Of a stretch of DNA of 64,000 nucleotides, positions 11,901-23,675 are shown piece by piece. The stretch is from Dactylis glomerata. Taxonomy: Eukaryota; Streptophyta; Magnoliopsida; Poales; Poaceae. The stretch lies in the NCBI GenBank assembly GCA_007115705.1, contig QXEO01000464.1, positions 3,335,716-3,399,715 of the forward strand, read 5' to 3'. Every line of letters begins with the position of its first letter. The first letter of the stretch is position 1. The position numbers and the translations under genes were made by a program. The notes under the pieces were generated by a model. It was not told where the DNA came from, did no database searches, and worked only from the letters and a program-made list of their open reading frames with translations.

Positions 11901-13811
11901 CTAGAGCCAGTTGCACTGGCCAGAGGTGCCAGCCTCCAATTGATTAGCAGGTTTGAAGTTGCGAAGTGCCGAGGTACTAGCCTCCATGTATTTGGTGGAT
12001 TTCTCTCCGAAACTCAGACCATTAGCAAACATTGCTACGATGTTACCGCCATGGACACGGCCCTCGGGAACAGGTACATGCACATGACAAGGAGGAGCCT
12101 CCGCTGGAAGCATGAAACTGCTGTGCTGGCTGGTGTTTGAAGGGTGATCCGCACGATCAGCAGCACTGCCTGTAATACTGAAAGCACGCAGTGTTTGGCC
12201 ACCATGGATACGATCATCATCCAGCAGCGGGTTGTGATGAACACACATGCCTTTCTTTCCTCTGGCAAGGCGATCACAAGGAGGGCCACCAGCTCCAAGG
12301 TCAGACCCTGGGTGACCCCAGGAGCAACGTTTGCCCCCTCCATGAGCCTTGCAAAGATCGGTGCTTCCCTGCGCACTCTTGTCACACCCAGCATATATGC
12401 ATCGCTTGCCCCCACCATGGCCAACACAGCGATCAGTACGGCCTCTAGCGCTCTTGGTGCATCCTTCGAACACGCATCTCTTGCCACCTCCGTGCTTAAC
12501 ACAGGATTGTGTACCTCCATGCACACTTTTTGTACAACCTTGAGCCGAACAACGTTTCCCTCCTCCATGGCCTTTGCAGAATGGAGTACTTCCCTCGGCA
12601 CCCTTCTTGCAGTCCGGGTGCGTGCATCTTTTCCCACCACCATGGGATTTGCAGAAATCTGTACCACCCTGGGCACCCTTGCTGCAGCCAGCATGCTGAC
12701 AGCGAGGTCCACCTCCATGAGCGATACATAAGCCTGAACGACCTTCCGCGCTCTTTGTGCAGTTCTCCTGTTGACACCTTTTTCCACCGCCATGTTTAAT
12801 GCAGAGGCCAGATTTCCCTCTAGCTGCTCTTCCGCAGCCTTCATGGATACAGCGTCGACCACCGCCATGGTTTATGCAGAACTCAGTACGACCTTCAGCG
12901 CTCTTGGTGCATCCAAGGTGCTCGCAACGCCTCCCTCCTCCATGAGCCTTACAGAAGATGGTCTTGCCCTCAGCTCCTTTGCTGCAACCCTCTTTGTGGC
13001 ACCTTCTGCCCCCACCGTGTGCAATGCAGCGCCCTGACGAACCTCTGCCCCCTTTTCTACATCCTGGATATGAACAAACTTTTGTGCTACTGATGCGATG
13101 CTGTGGGCTGACAAACCTGGAAGTACCGGTTGTTGGACTTTCTTGTAGCTGGCGTGACGTTGGCAGTGAAGATGGACCTTGAGTCTGGTTGGAGCTGCCT
13201 AAGAAAACTTGCCTCGGAGAAAACCCAGTCATCATTGCAGTCTTATTAAGGAATGAAAGGACCTGACCGCCAGACGGCCGGCGAAGAGATGTGGATCCTT
13301 CATCAACTGTTGGTACTAAGTTCATAATGCATGGCTGGAGAAATGTGTTGCTCTGATTGGTTGCCGCTGCTATGTCTGGGCCGGTAATAGCAGATTGACA
13401 TGGTCCAACAGATAAAGATAACTCAAGATCCAGCCCAGCTTTCGCCACTGAAGTTCTCCTAAAATCACTAGCCCGCTTATCCAGCCGAGAAGTACCTTCA
13501 TTTCCCAGAGTAAAATTATTTAAGCCCAAATCAATACAAGAACCATCATCGCTACCCATAGGAGAAGATATGGTGCAGCCAGTACGCATACTTTGCTTCC
13601 CGGAATCTGAGTTGGATAAGTTGCCCAGACCTAGTGACAAGCCATCAAACTTTCTCTTGGCCCCTCTAGGCAGATTGTATGAATCACCCCGAGCTAGCAC
13701 ATCAAGTTGACTAGAACTGTCTGTGGGGTGAATGACAGGGAACTCGTTCATACAGGCATTTGGATTTGAGAAATTTATAGTAAATTCTGATTGCCCATGC
13801 CAAGGGTCCAT
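11901..13811 (-). CDS. Cys/His 'HGGG' tandem-repeat protein (WRKY19-like/loricrin-like), with EAR-like motifs
   Basis: One uninterrupted coding exon of 636 residues. Residues 246-495 are ten consecutive 25-residue units with pattern C-x4-C-x-K-x2-x-G-x3-x2-C-x2-HGGG-[KR]-R (nucleotides 12327-13076, 75-bp units), followed by a diverged eleventh unit. The regular Cys/His spacing suggests repeated zinc binding. The N-terminal 245 residues are Ser-rich and hold two LxLxL stretches, LSLGL at 58-62 and LDLELSL at 127-133, which fit EAR motifs recruiting TOPLESS-type co-repressors. Plant proteins with this repeat are often annotated 'WRKY transcription factor 19-like' or 'loricrin-like', but no WRKYGQK domain is present here. 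A nuclear regulatory role is inference. The start is the first ATG and is preceded by a leader with introns. Confidence 0.85.
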   Translation of the reverse strand: MDPWHGQSEFTINFSNPNACMNEFPVIHPTDSSSQLDVLARGDSYNLPRGAKRKFDGLSLGLGNLSNSDSGKQSMRTGCTISSPMGSDDGSCIDLGLNNFTLGNEGTSRLDKRASDFRRTSVAKAGLDLELSLSVGPCQSAITGPDIAAATNQSNTFLQPCIMNLVPTVDEGSTSLRRPSGGQVLSFLNKTAMMTGFSPRQVFLGSSNQTQGPSSLPTSRQLQESPTTGTSRFVSPQHRISSTKVCSYPGCRKGGRGSSGRCIAHGGGRRCHKEGCSKGAEGKTIFCKAHGGGRRCEHLGCTKSAEGRTEFCINHGGGRRCIHEGCGRAARGKSGLCIKHGGGKRCQQENCTKSAEGRSGLCIAHGGGPRCQHAGCSKGAQGGTDFCKSHGGGKRCTHPDCKKGAEGSTPFCKGHGGGKRCSAQGCTKSVHGGTQSCVKHGGGKRCVFEGCTKSARGRTDRCVGHGGGKRCIYAGCDKSAQGSTDLCKAHGGGKRCSWGHPGSDLGAGGPPCDRLARGKKGMCVHHNPLLDDDRIHGGQTLRAFSITGSAADRADHPSNTSQHSSFMLPAEAPPCHVHVPVPEGRVHGGNIVAMFANGLSFGEKSTKYMEASTSALRNFKPANQLEAGTSGQCNWL

Positions 13812-15400
13812 TGTCCTCAGTGGCAGTGAATATCTGAGGAGCTCAAGCTCAGATAACTCTAAGGGAAAGTGCGAGCTTGCCTTACTTCTGGATTAAACAA
13901 CGGTCAGCAGAACTACCAAGTTAGAGAACCTAGGCCATTTATCAGTAAATTTCATCTTTGCAACCTCCACTGACAAACCCTGAAGTATCTCTACGATCCA
14001 TTTTCCAGTGCTATATGTAGAGATGAAGCTATTTCTTCTTAAGCAGCGACAATGCTAAACTTCAGAGCAATCAGCCAGTGTTCCTCTGACCAGGTGAATT
14101 ATAGTCTGCAGAGAAGGAAAGGACATAGGTCTAATCAATGCTCATGAGTTGACACAATGCACAAATTCAATCGATACACAAGAAATTTGGGACACATAAT
14201 ATAGCTGAAAGAATTGTTTTGGAGTCTTTTCGGGCACACTACCACCTGAAACATGATGTCAACTTTTGATATATGTTAAGGACATCAGAACAGCTTGTTT
14301 CTGAACTTTGGTCTAAAAGGCAGGAATCAGAAGTATGCCCAAGCATATTAATAACACAGAGAGATTCCTATTGCGTTACTATAGAGAAATCCAAAACTGA
14401 AAGTTCATCGACCAAGGTGAAATCATACTATTTGAAACAGTAAAATGATACGGCAACCATCTAGCCATGGAATAGCACAACAGAAAACATAGAATCAATC
14501 GGATCAGTATGGGGAGTAGACTATTGCTGGTATTCACTTTACAGCAGGAAGAAGAATATTAGCATCATGTCTAAATCACCGGAAAAAGGGAAGAACCAGC
14601 ATATATATCTTGATGCAGCCGCGCTGTTGAACTAGATAGGGACACTATATACCTGAGGCGCCTGAAAATGCATAGGACAAGAATATTCTATATTCATTTC
14701 ACCCCAACAAGCAAACTGGAATTTGATATCTCAGACGGAAGAGAATCTGCACACTAAATCACGAAACAAAGATACCTAATGGCCTAATCACTTTGGAAGC
14801 TCAAACTGAGGACTATTTGAAGATTCATGCTACAAGATCGAAACAGAAAAAAACACTGCAAAGAGGACATGTCTAAATGTTTATGCTTCCGTACCTACTT
14901 GCTTTTTAATCTCTTTATTAAATAGATGTTATTCCAAGAATATCGTTTACACCTATAATTTTCTATCCTAAAGATGGTATATATCACCAGCAAAACATAG
15001 CAAAGAACATCACCAACAAAAAACAAAAAACTAGGAAATCACAACGGGATTTCACTTTGATTGGCTATCCGACATACCAAACCGCGAAAGCAGCAAGGAT
15101 AAACCAACGGGATCTAGATGGTGCGCATGCCCAAAATTGGTCGAGGTTTGAAGCTGAGTGCTTTTGATGCAATCACTGGATGACTGAAAGAACTCATACC
15201 TCAAAAACCAGTGTCCAAGATTGTGGACAGAGCGGAGACAGCAGGGACGGGACGAGGAAGAACGGCAACGGCGGCAGAAGCAGCAGCGACAAGCGTCGGA
15301 AGCAGAGTCGGGGACTCTAAGCTACTACAGCAGGCGGCGGCGGTGGTCAGGAGAGGAAAGGCAGGGGATGGTGGAGAGAGCCGCCTTATATTATGATGCA
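13812..15400 (-). promoter_or_regulatory. 5' UTR with intron(s) and promoter of the Cys/His-repeat gene
   Basis: On the minus strand a TATAAGG box lies at 15390-15384, placing transcription start near 15360. A GC-rich leader then runs to a good donor, GAG|GTATGAG, near 15199. An acceptor (..ATCCAG|AAG) near 13892 brings the leader to the ATG at 13811. This implies a long 5' UTR intron of about 1.3 kb, possibly with an extra leader exon inside it. Positions are read by eye. Confidence 0.45.
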
Positions 15401-17109
15401 GTGTAGATCAACCGCTGGTCGCGCCCAGATTGGCGTTGTGGTCGACGCTGCACAAAATCATATCAAAATCCCTTTCCTTTTCTGTTTTGTTTTCTTCGAA
15501 GCGTGTGATGGGAAGCGAGACATGTGGGGAGTGGCCGAGCATCTTTTTTTGATGCTTTGTCATACTGGTCCTTCTAGCTACTTTTAATTATTTTGCGCTG
15601 CTTCATTTAAAAATTAAATATTTGAAAAGAAAGATGTCTCAGGAATTGAAGAGAACCTTCATCAAAAGTTCAATGACTATGGTCATGTACATCGATTGAT
15701 GCATTGGCCAGAAGTTTCCTTTAAAAAAATATAATAATCAAAAGTTCAATGGCACCAATAAATCTCTGAGATTAGGGTTTAGGGTTTGATGGCTTGATAT
15801 GTGCATCTCCTTCAAAAAAAAAATCTCTGAGATTTGATGGCTTGATATGTGCATCTCCAAATGTTAGAATATTTCAAAGATTTGATGGTTGGATGCGTGC
15901 TTTCAATTTAGTCAAGTATGTAGTGTGATGTTCATTTTGTTGATAGGAAATTGCTCTTTCTGCCTTTTGATGTTTGCAAACTGTTGATTTTGATTACTTC
16001 ATCACATGTGTAAGGCTTACATGTGAGAAATTATTTAAACGTCGTTTGCGTGGATGAGATGCCTGCACTTTAAACATTCATTGTGCGACCGCATGTACAA
16101 AGGCTCAAATTGTCGATTCCAAAGTAAATATTGGAGATTGTTTACTTTTGTGTTGTACTATATGAATATGATAACCAGCTGAAATGTCCTGCTATCCAAA
16201 GAACAAGTTTATGGTGTCCCCTTTGCACGGTAAAACACCCTGCCAACGGGTGGAGAATGAAAAATAGGTTCCCAAAGGAAAGCTTTAATCTCTAGCTACC
16301 CGAAAAAAAAAACTTTCCCCTCATTAGGCACGTGTGGTAATTTGATTTTCCACAAAGGTAACATTTCCCTCTCTTGCGTGGAGCATCGCAAAGTATCTCT
16401 GTTGGACGGTTGTTTCTTGCTACAGAGATTGTGACCTGTTCAGCCATGACAACATTTATCTCCGTCTGTCAAACCAAAGCGTGTTCTATATCACCTATTT
16501 TTATTACCAGGAGAAAAGAAATTAACCATGATCATCAACTAGGACCCAACAGCGAACAAAATGATGCCTAGGTTCGCTAGATTCCACTGGTTTGGATTTG
16601 ATACTATTCAGTCGGTGTAGGCTTCGATTGCTTGTTCAACTTCGCGGCGTCTTTTCCATATGTGATTAGGATTACGATTAGGAAAATGTTGATGACCTCC
16701 TAGGCGGACTACCTCCTTGCATTATATATTTAGCGGCGTGAACGACTAGCCAGCTTTCACCTCTAGGTTAACATTTTTTTTGTTGCGTGGCGACGACCTC
16801 AAGTCAATGGACGCGATACTAGTGCCATTTTTAATCCAGGTCGCCAAGCCAAGACACGCCGTCGTTAGGTTTCAAGCTTGCCTCACACTGCGTACTTTCT
16901 TATGGTAATTTGGAGTTTTCGTATAATGCAATGCAAAGCATGGTATTAGTTCCATCGCTTGGTAAAAGAACAAAGGTAACATTGTCTGTCATAATTGCGA
17001 GTAAACTTTAAAAAACAAATAGATCCCGGCAAACGCCCGAAACTCCTTTCTCCTCCACCTCCAAAATGAGGACTCTTCCCATTATTATTAAAAGAACTCG
17101 TGGAAAGAA
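15401..17109. other. Intergenic region without a supported gene
   Basis: AT-rich sequence with no ORF of recognisable content. The only structure noted is the duplicated segment with telomere-like filler at 15761-15858. The right edge is the truncation point of retrotransposon D. Confidence 0.5.
15761..15858. repeat. Short direct duplication with telomere-like and A-run filler
   Basis: Copy 1 (15761-15810) and copy 2 (about 15822-15858) share AATCTCTGAGATT and then GATGGCTTGATATGTGCATC. Copy 1 has an extra AGGGTTTAGGGTT, the plant telomere repeat, between these two parts, and an A run (TTCAAAAAAAAA) separates the copies. This looks like a repaired double-strand break with filler DNA rather than a gene feature. 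Confidence 0.55.
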
Positions 17110-17127
17110 GAATAGGTACCCGTTAGC

Positions 17128-18009
17128 ATGTTCGACTCCGGAACTTCTTCGCCTCCTCGTTCTTTCTGTCGATGTGAGGAATATTCGTCGAGGATTTCGA
17201 ATCTTGAGAGCCGTCTATCCTTGATAAAGCGTCAGGCGCAAATTGCTTTAGACAAGGCCGGTAAGTCCCATGAGCTGATGAAACAAGTGTGCAATCTTGA
17301 AGATGAAGTGTCGAGTCTCGTGGCTAAAATCGCGCATTTTGAGGAATGTGAATCTTTTCTAATTGGTATCATCGAATCTGTTTGCGAGATGCTACTGTGT
17401 AAGTCTTTGGAGAGCCTCTTCTCTTTGTTTTTGCTCTGGCTTGCTGCGTGCTAACTTGTTACTTGCACCGTAGGTACTTGCCTTGATCTTGCTGGCGAAT
17501 CGCGCCGGGTTTCTGAGCGGATCGTTGCTCTTCAAAAATCTGCTCAAGGGACTGAGAGCTTGTGGTCGAATCTCCGTCGCTGTCGCGCCATCGTGCTTTT
17601 TCAGGATCGCGCACAGCATATTAGCGAGGCTGTTGATGGTTGTCGCATGTCACTAACAACCATGTACTCTGTCATGTTGCCTCGCAATGCTATGCCGAGG
17701 GATTTTAGGCAACTACTCGAAACTTTCTAGACGAGCCAGCGGGTTCATCTCCTTATAAAATTGAACTTGATTGCTGGTGCTAATTTTGCTCTTGGATGAA
17801 TGCGAAAGTGGCATCCGAGACTTGATTATGACCGCATGTCCCAGAGTTTGCCTCCAGGACGAGCTACGGTTGGAGTTCATATGGATGCGACACTAGAGCC
17901 AGCGAAAAGGATCATCTCAAGGTTACTGCAAGAGGACGCAAAGTTTTTCCGCGAGTACCATTACTTGAATCCTTTTAATGTGGATGACTCAGATCCGCCT
18001 GCGCCGTAG
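17128..18009 (+). pseudogene. Antisense gene of element D, 3' remnant (coiled-coil, Transposase_28-associated)
   Basis: Exons 17128-17398 and 17474-18009 are separated by a 75-nt intron (donor T|GTAAGT, acceptor CCGTAG). The product matches, position for position, the last two exons of the antisense gene in element B, including the same intron site. It begins with a heptad-rich helical part after CRCEEYSSRI. The frame is broken by TAG at 17728-17730 and TGA at 17797-17799 and ends at TAG 18007-18009. The Transposase_28 half is missing because D is truncated. This is a decayed copy and should encode nothing functional. Confidence 0.75.
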
Positions 18010-18300
18010 TTTTGATGTATATATTTTTATGATTCGCGAGAGCGTTTTTCCCTGGGCTGTTGCCCGAGGGATTTTTTGTACTCAAGGCGTTTTGTGGGTG
18101 TTGGCGTTTGCCGCATTTAGACATGTAAACTCGAATGTGAGGAACTTGTCTTTATTATACTTTGTAATGTAAGATACATGGGATGACCCAAGAAATCCGG
18201 CCAGTGACCTGTGTTCTGGATCTAGAGGGCATTGCCCTGGAATAACTCGTGGCTTTTACAGCCTTATTTTCCTACTCAACTAATTTGTATGTCTTGTCTC

Positions 18301-20239
18301 CTATGTTGCTTGAGTCTTCTCTTCTTCTCCTATAGTCTTCTCTTGTTCGGGTAGCTGTACCCGAGGTTTCTTTACTTCTAGCTCTTTGGGGTTTCCTTCG
18401 AGTTGCCGTGTCTCTTCTGTAGTCATGCTTTTTGCTTTGCAGCCGGGTTCTCCGTAGCTTGCCATCATGCCAAAATTTTGGGCCATCTTATAAAACTCCT
18501 TATCGCATAAATCTGATAACTCGAAACTTCCTTTTACTGTAATAATTCCTTTGGTTCCTGGTATTTTTAGTACCAGGTAAGTGTAGTGAGGTACTGCCAT
18601 GAATTGCGAAAACACGGGTCTCCCGAGGATCGCATGATATTGTGATGGCCAGTCCATGACTTCAAAGTCGAGTTTCTCCCTTCTGTAGTTTTGTCGATTT
18701 CGAAAACAAATGTTGAGTGCTATTCAACCAAGTGGATAGTTAGCACTTCCTGGGACTATTCCATGCAAGGAGCGATCAGTTGGTTTCAGGAACTCCAATG
18801 AAATGTGCATTGCCCGTAAGATCTTTGCGTATATAAGATTTATCCCACTTCCTACATCCATGAATATTCTGTCGACATCATAGGTCCCAATTTGAGCTTT
18901 GAGTACCAAGGGCGCGTTTCCTGGCCGAGGTATTGTTGCTGGGTGATCATCTCTGCTGAATTCTATGGGTTGCTTTGACCAGTGCAGGTATTCTATTTTT
19001 GCTGGAGGTGAAGTTATTGCGAGGTTGACTTGTCGGGTTATGCTTTTCTCCTCTTTGTTCGATTTGGGCACTGGCTGTATCATTGCTGTAATGTGCGCCT
19101 TAGATGGAACATATCCTTCGTCGTCGTCGCGTCCCTGGTTTGGTTGATCTTGGCTCTTAGGAGCTCCTTGTTGGGTTGCAGGTGCGTTGTTCATATTTCC
19201 TTCGTATCCTTGCCGTTTTGCCTCGGCTTGCTTGTTGAGTGCTGCTTCCTGCAATTTCAAGAACGTAGTACAATCTTTCATTGCGTGTCTGGATACTCGT
19301 TTCCCATCGACAAATGCAGAATGAATATGACATGGTCCGTTGAGCATATCTTCTGGTGACGGGTTGTACTCTCTGGACTCCCTTGGTTGAAACTTTTTGT
19401 AGTCTTCTTTGCCGTAGCTACGGTATCCCAAACTTTTACGGTCATTGCTTTGATAGCTGTTGTCTTTGTATCCTGCGGCTACTTGGCTGTGAGAGCCGTA
19501 GTTGTCGTAATTGCGGGATCTTCTTCGTTGACCTCCATATCTGTTTTCTCTATCATCCTCTGGTGATCGCGTGCGCTTATTGTTGCACGCATCTTCTCCA
19601 TCTACAAATCTATTTGCTACATCCATTAGATCTGATACTGTTTTTGGCTTGATCCTGCCCATCTCTTCGACTAGGTCTCCTCGTCGCAACCCGACTATGA
19701 ATGCGTCTACCGCTCTTTCATCCGAGACTTTGATTGCCGAGTTTTTGATTATACTCCACCTTTGGATATATGCCCTTAATGTCTCCCCGCGTTGCTGCAC
19801 GCAGGCTTTGACTTCTTCTATAGATGCTGGCCGCTTGTATGTCAATTTGAAGTTACTCGTGAATTGCTTTGTGAGCTCCTCCCAGCTTCCAATTGTTTCC
19901 TCTCCTAGTTTTCTTAACCATGACCTTGCTGTACCGGTGAGGTGTAACTGCAAACTTTGCATTGCTGTTTCCCTGGTTCCTCCTAATATTTTTACTGCTT
20001 ATAGATAGTCTGAAAGCCATGACTGTGGCTCCTGAGATCTGTCGTACTTTTGTTGGTCATGAGATAATTTGAAACCTTTCGGTACTGGCGTGATGCGAAC
20101 CCTACGGGTAAAGCATGGCGCCCCCATCTCTTTTTCATCATCTTTGTAGTCATGTGTTTTGTTAGGAGTTCTAGATCATCGGGTTCCTTTGTTCTTTGGA
20201 CTGTTGTATCATCCTGGTGATGGCGTCCTAGATCGTCGG
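18301..20239 (-). pseudogene. Element D gag-protease, C-terminal part
   Basis: Read from 20239 down to 18301. It contains the retrotransposon gag domain (SWLRKLGEETIGSWEELTKQ), an atypical knuckle (CHIH..RHAMKDC) and an aspartic-protease-like segment around FMDVGSGINLIY. An in-frame TAA at 20001-19999 replaces a Gln codon that element B keeps (CAA to TAA). The frame also breaks between 18724 and 18657. Unlike B, D reads through the Lys-rich junction (DYKKFQPRESRE) without a frameshift. The upstream part of this gag is at 37446-38656, on the other side of B. Confidence 0.8.
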
Positions 20240-20574
20240 TGACAAGGGTATAGTTAATAGAGCCCGTTAGTTGAGTACCCCTAAGGCCCGTATAGCTAGG
20301 CCCAATTGTAATACTAGTCGAATACGAGTCTTTACCGTATATCGATATTGTAATCTGTATCAGACCCTACCCGATCCTCAAGACCTGGCCATCTATATAT
20401 AGGGGCCAGGAGGGGACGGTGTAGGCCAGATTGAAAGCAAGCCAGGTTGAACACCCAAGTTTACTTTCGACACACACCTATTTCGACTAACTTTACCTTC
20501 GAGTTCATCCGACGCCCTATCTCCCCGATCCTAAGTCCTTCATCTAGGACATTTGTCGAGTTAACCCCTCGTCA
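20240..20574 (+). repeat. Element B 5' LTR
   Basis: 335 bp bounded by TG..CA. A TATA box (TATATATA) lies at 20394-20401, so the R region should start near 20425-20430. The primer-binding region follows at once. Confidence 0.9.
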
Positions 20575-20575
20575 A

Positions 20576-20594
20576 TTGGCGCCGACCGTGGGGA
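20576..20594 (+). other. Primer-binding site of element B
   Basis: TTGGCGCCGACCGTGGGG directly follows the 5' LTR. The TGGCGCC start is the usual form of plant gypsy primer sites. The matching tRNA was not determined; element D has the same site, reversed, at about 38678-38692. Confidence 0.7.
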
Positions 20595-20611
20595 TCTTGG
20601 GCGTTGGAATC

Positions 20612-23600
20612 ATGAATTCGACGGCTTTTTCGCTTTTAGCCAACAGCAGCACAGAAATCGACGAAAATCAAGAGATGGAGTTGATAATCGGAAGCTTGAA
20701 CATCCTCATTGGACCGTCGGGTTCATCTCGCCTTTCAGATCCGACGAAACAAGATCCGTCGGCAAGTGAGCCCAAAACAACAGCAATGATGGAATACTCT
20801 GAAGGCTCCTCCAGCGAGGTAAACTCGCCGGTCAGCCTAGAGGAAGTACAAAAAGAGAAGATCGCAGAGAACAGCGAAGAAAAGGAAAATTTTGGCGTGG
20901 AAGTCCAACTCGAAGATCTCACGATCTGCCTCGACGATATTTCAGACAAGTCAACAGATACATGGAAGACAGGATTAGAGCTTTCTGAGGATAGCAACTC
21001 GATCTTCTCAAGCTTCAAGGGCAACGCCGGCAAACAGTGCCAGGTGTTCGCTATTATAGGAGATAACTCAGAAGAATTCGACGAAAACGACAATCCAGTA
21101 TTAAACCCAGCAAATATCGACAGAGGAGCAAATCACCTAGCAGAAGGGCAAACACCGGAATCCCTCACAACCAGGGAGAAAATTCGACTATCAGTCGACG
21201 AATGGAGGATAATAAGAGAAGCCGTAGAACACGGCACGCCAATACCATCAAATTCCAGCAAAAACCTGCTTTTGGGGTATCACTACGCCCTAAGGCAGCA
21301 GGCCAAGCAATTAGCAAAGGAGAAAACAGAGATACAAAGAAGGAAAGATTCAGCCATTGCAGCTAGCGAAGCTGCTCGAAAAGCACGAAGCGACGCATCA
21401 TACAGCAACGCAAGGAAAAATCATCGACACGGTTCAAGGTACGACAACCTCGAGTACTCCGACAGGCAAAGTATTTCCAAACACCTCGACTCGTCCTTCC
21501 GATCGGTCGACGAGCAGGGAAATATCCTACCAAAAACTCCTGAAGAAGCACTAGTGGCAGCACAAGCATATCTACATACAACTCGACCAAGTCCAGGAGA
21601 TCCTAGAGAACATATGCATAGAGCAGCACTGAACGGACTCAACATGGTGGGCCACAAGCTATCAGCAAAAGGAGAAGAAGCATGTCATCACAAGGAAGTG
21701 CACAAAGCAAGGTCACCTCGCCGTCACAATAGTCCTCGGCGCAGAAGCAGCAAACACCGATCTCGATCACCATCACCAAAGCAGCACGGCGGAACCCGAA
21801 GGTCACGATCCCCAAATGAAAAACGCGACTATGAAGACGACGAAAAAGAGATGGGGGCATCATGCTTTACCCGCAGGGTTCGCACCACTCCAGTTCCCAA
21901 GGGATTCAAGCTACCTCATGATCAGCAAAAATACGACGGATCACAGGAACCACAATCATGGCTCGCAGATTACTTACAAGCAGTTCAAATATTAGGAGGA
22001 ACCAAGGAAACTGCAATGCAAAGTTTGCAACTACACCTCACCGGCGCAGCAAGGTCATGGTTGAGCAAGCTAGAGAAAGAATCTATTGGAAGCTGGGAAG
22101 ACCTCACAAAGCAATTCACAAGCAACTTTAGGTCGACATACAAACGACCAGCGTCAATAGAAGAAGTCAAAGCATGTGTGCAACAACACGACAAGACATT
22201 ACGAGCATACATCCAAAGGTGGAGCCTTATCAAAAATTCAGCAGTCGAAGTTTCAGACGAAAGAGCAATAGATGCGTTCATCATTGGATTAAGACGAAGA
22301 GACCTAGTCGAGGAGATGGGTAGAATCAAGCCGAAAACAGTGTCAGACCTTATGGACACAGCAAACAGGTTCGCAGATGGAGAAGATGCGTGCAACAATA
22401 AGAGGACACGATCTCCAGAAGACGATAGAAGAAATAGATACGGAAGTCAAAGGAGACGGTCCAGAAATTTCGACAACTATGGCCCTCATAGCCAAGTCGC
22501 CACAGGATACAAAGATAACACTTACCAAGGAAGTGATCGAAGAAGTTCAGGATATCGAAGTTACGGAAAAGAGGACTATAAAAAAATTTCCCGTAAGAGA
22601 ATCCAGAGAATACAACCCCTCGCCAGAAGATATGCTCAATGGACCTTGTCATATACACTCAGCGTTCGTCGATGGGAAGCGAGTATCAAGGCATGCAATG
22701 AAAGATTGCACAACATTCTTAAAACTTCAAGAGGCGGCAGTAAATAAGCAAATCGAAGCAAGGCGACAAGGATTCGAAGGAAGCAACAACCCTCCGGCAA
22801 AGCAGCAAGGAAACAATGGAGCGCCTCAAGGACAAGACCAGCAAAACCAGGGACAGGACGATGACGAAGGGTATGTACCATCAAAAGGACACATCATATC
22901 AATGATACAACCTGTACCCAAGTCGAACAAAGAAGAGAAGAGCATAACTCGACAAGTCAACTTAGCAGTCATATCACCTCCAGCTACAACGGAGTATCTG
23001 CACTGGTCAGAGCAACCAATAGAGTTCAACAGAGAAGATCACCCTATAACAGTACCTCGGCCGGGAAACGCGCCTTTGGTACTCAAAGCTCAAATCGGCG
23101 CGTATGATGTCGACAGAATATTCATGGATGCAGGGAGTGGAATTAACTTGATATACGTGAAAACACTCCGAGCAATGCATATATCACTAGAGTTCCTAAA
23201 GCCAACAGATTGTTCCTTCCATGGAATCGTACCAGGAAGTGCCAATTACCCACTGGGTCGAATAGCACTCAATGTTTGCTTCGGCAACCGACAAAACTAT
23301 AGAAGAGAAAAGCTAGACTTCGAAGTCATGGACTGGCCATCTCAATATCACGCGATCCTCGGACGACCCGCGTTTTCGCGATTCATGGCAGTACCCCACT
23401 ATACATATCTGGTACTTAAGATGCCAGGACCAAGAGGAATAATTACAGTGAAAGGAAGTTTTGAAGTTTCAGATCTCTGCGACAGGGAGTTCCACAAGAT
23501 GGCGCAAAATTTTGGCGTCATAGCAAACCATGCAGAAAAGGCAAAAAACGCGACTACAGAGGGCGTCAAGCTACCCGAAGGACGCGTCGCGGAGCCCGAA

Positions 23601-23675
23601 ACGAAGAAACCACGAGTAGGAGCATCAGGAGAAGACACAGGCGCAGAGGAAAAAGGGAAAGCCACGACGACATAA
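20612..23675 (+). pseudogene. Element B gag-protease, broken by a frameshift at an A7 run
   Basis: The first part (20612-22747) has the gag domain (SWLADYLQAVQILGG to about DLMDTANRFADGED); a Ser/Arg-rich basic stretch precedes it. At the A run 22580-22586 the frame shifts relative to element D. The continuation lies in the next frame to 23675 and holds a C-x2-H-x11-H-x4-C knuckle (CHIH..RHAMKDC) and an aspartic protease with catalytic DAGSGINLIY. The start is the ATG after the primer site; the open frame upstream of it lies in the LTR. Without frameshifting the protease would not be made. No polymerase follows. Confidence 0.85.

Larger units (their letters stand above)
17110..20239 (-). mobile_element. 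Element D, left fragment: truncated Tat-type gypsy retrotransposon
   Basis: This is the 3' half of an element oriented on the minus strand. It contains the C-terminal gag/protease coding region (18301-20239, -) and the end of an antisense gene (17128-18009, +). It lacks the rest of the antisense gene and its 3' LTR, so it is truncated near 17110. It is interrupted at 20239 by element B, whose target duplication GTCGG is at 20235-20239 and 37441-37445. The rest of D continues at 37446-39028. Confidence 0.8.

Noticed and set aside
12035..12868. Long open frame (277 residues) overlapping the Cys/His-repeat gene in another frame, and several on the opposite strand
   Set aside because: They arise because the 75-bp repeats keep all frames open. 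Composition is unnatural, and the true frame has the perfect Cys/His pattern.
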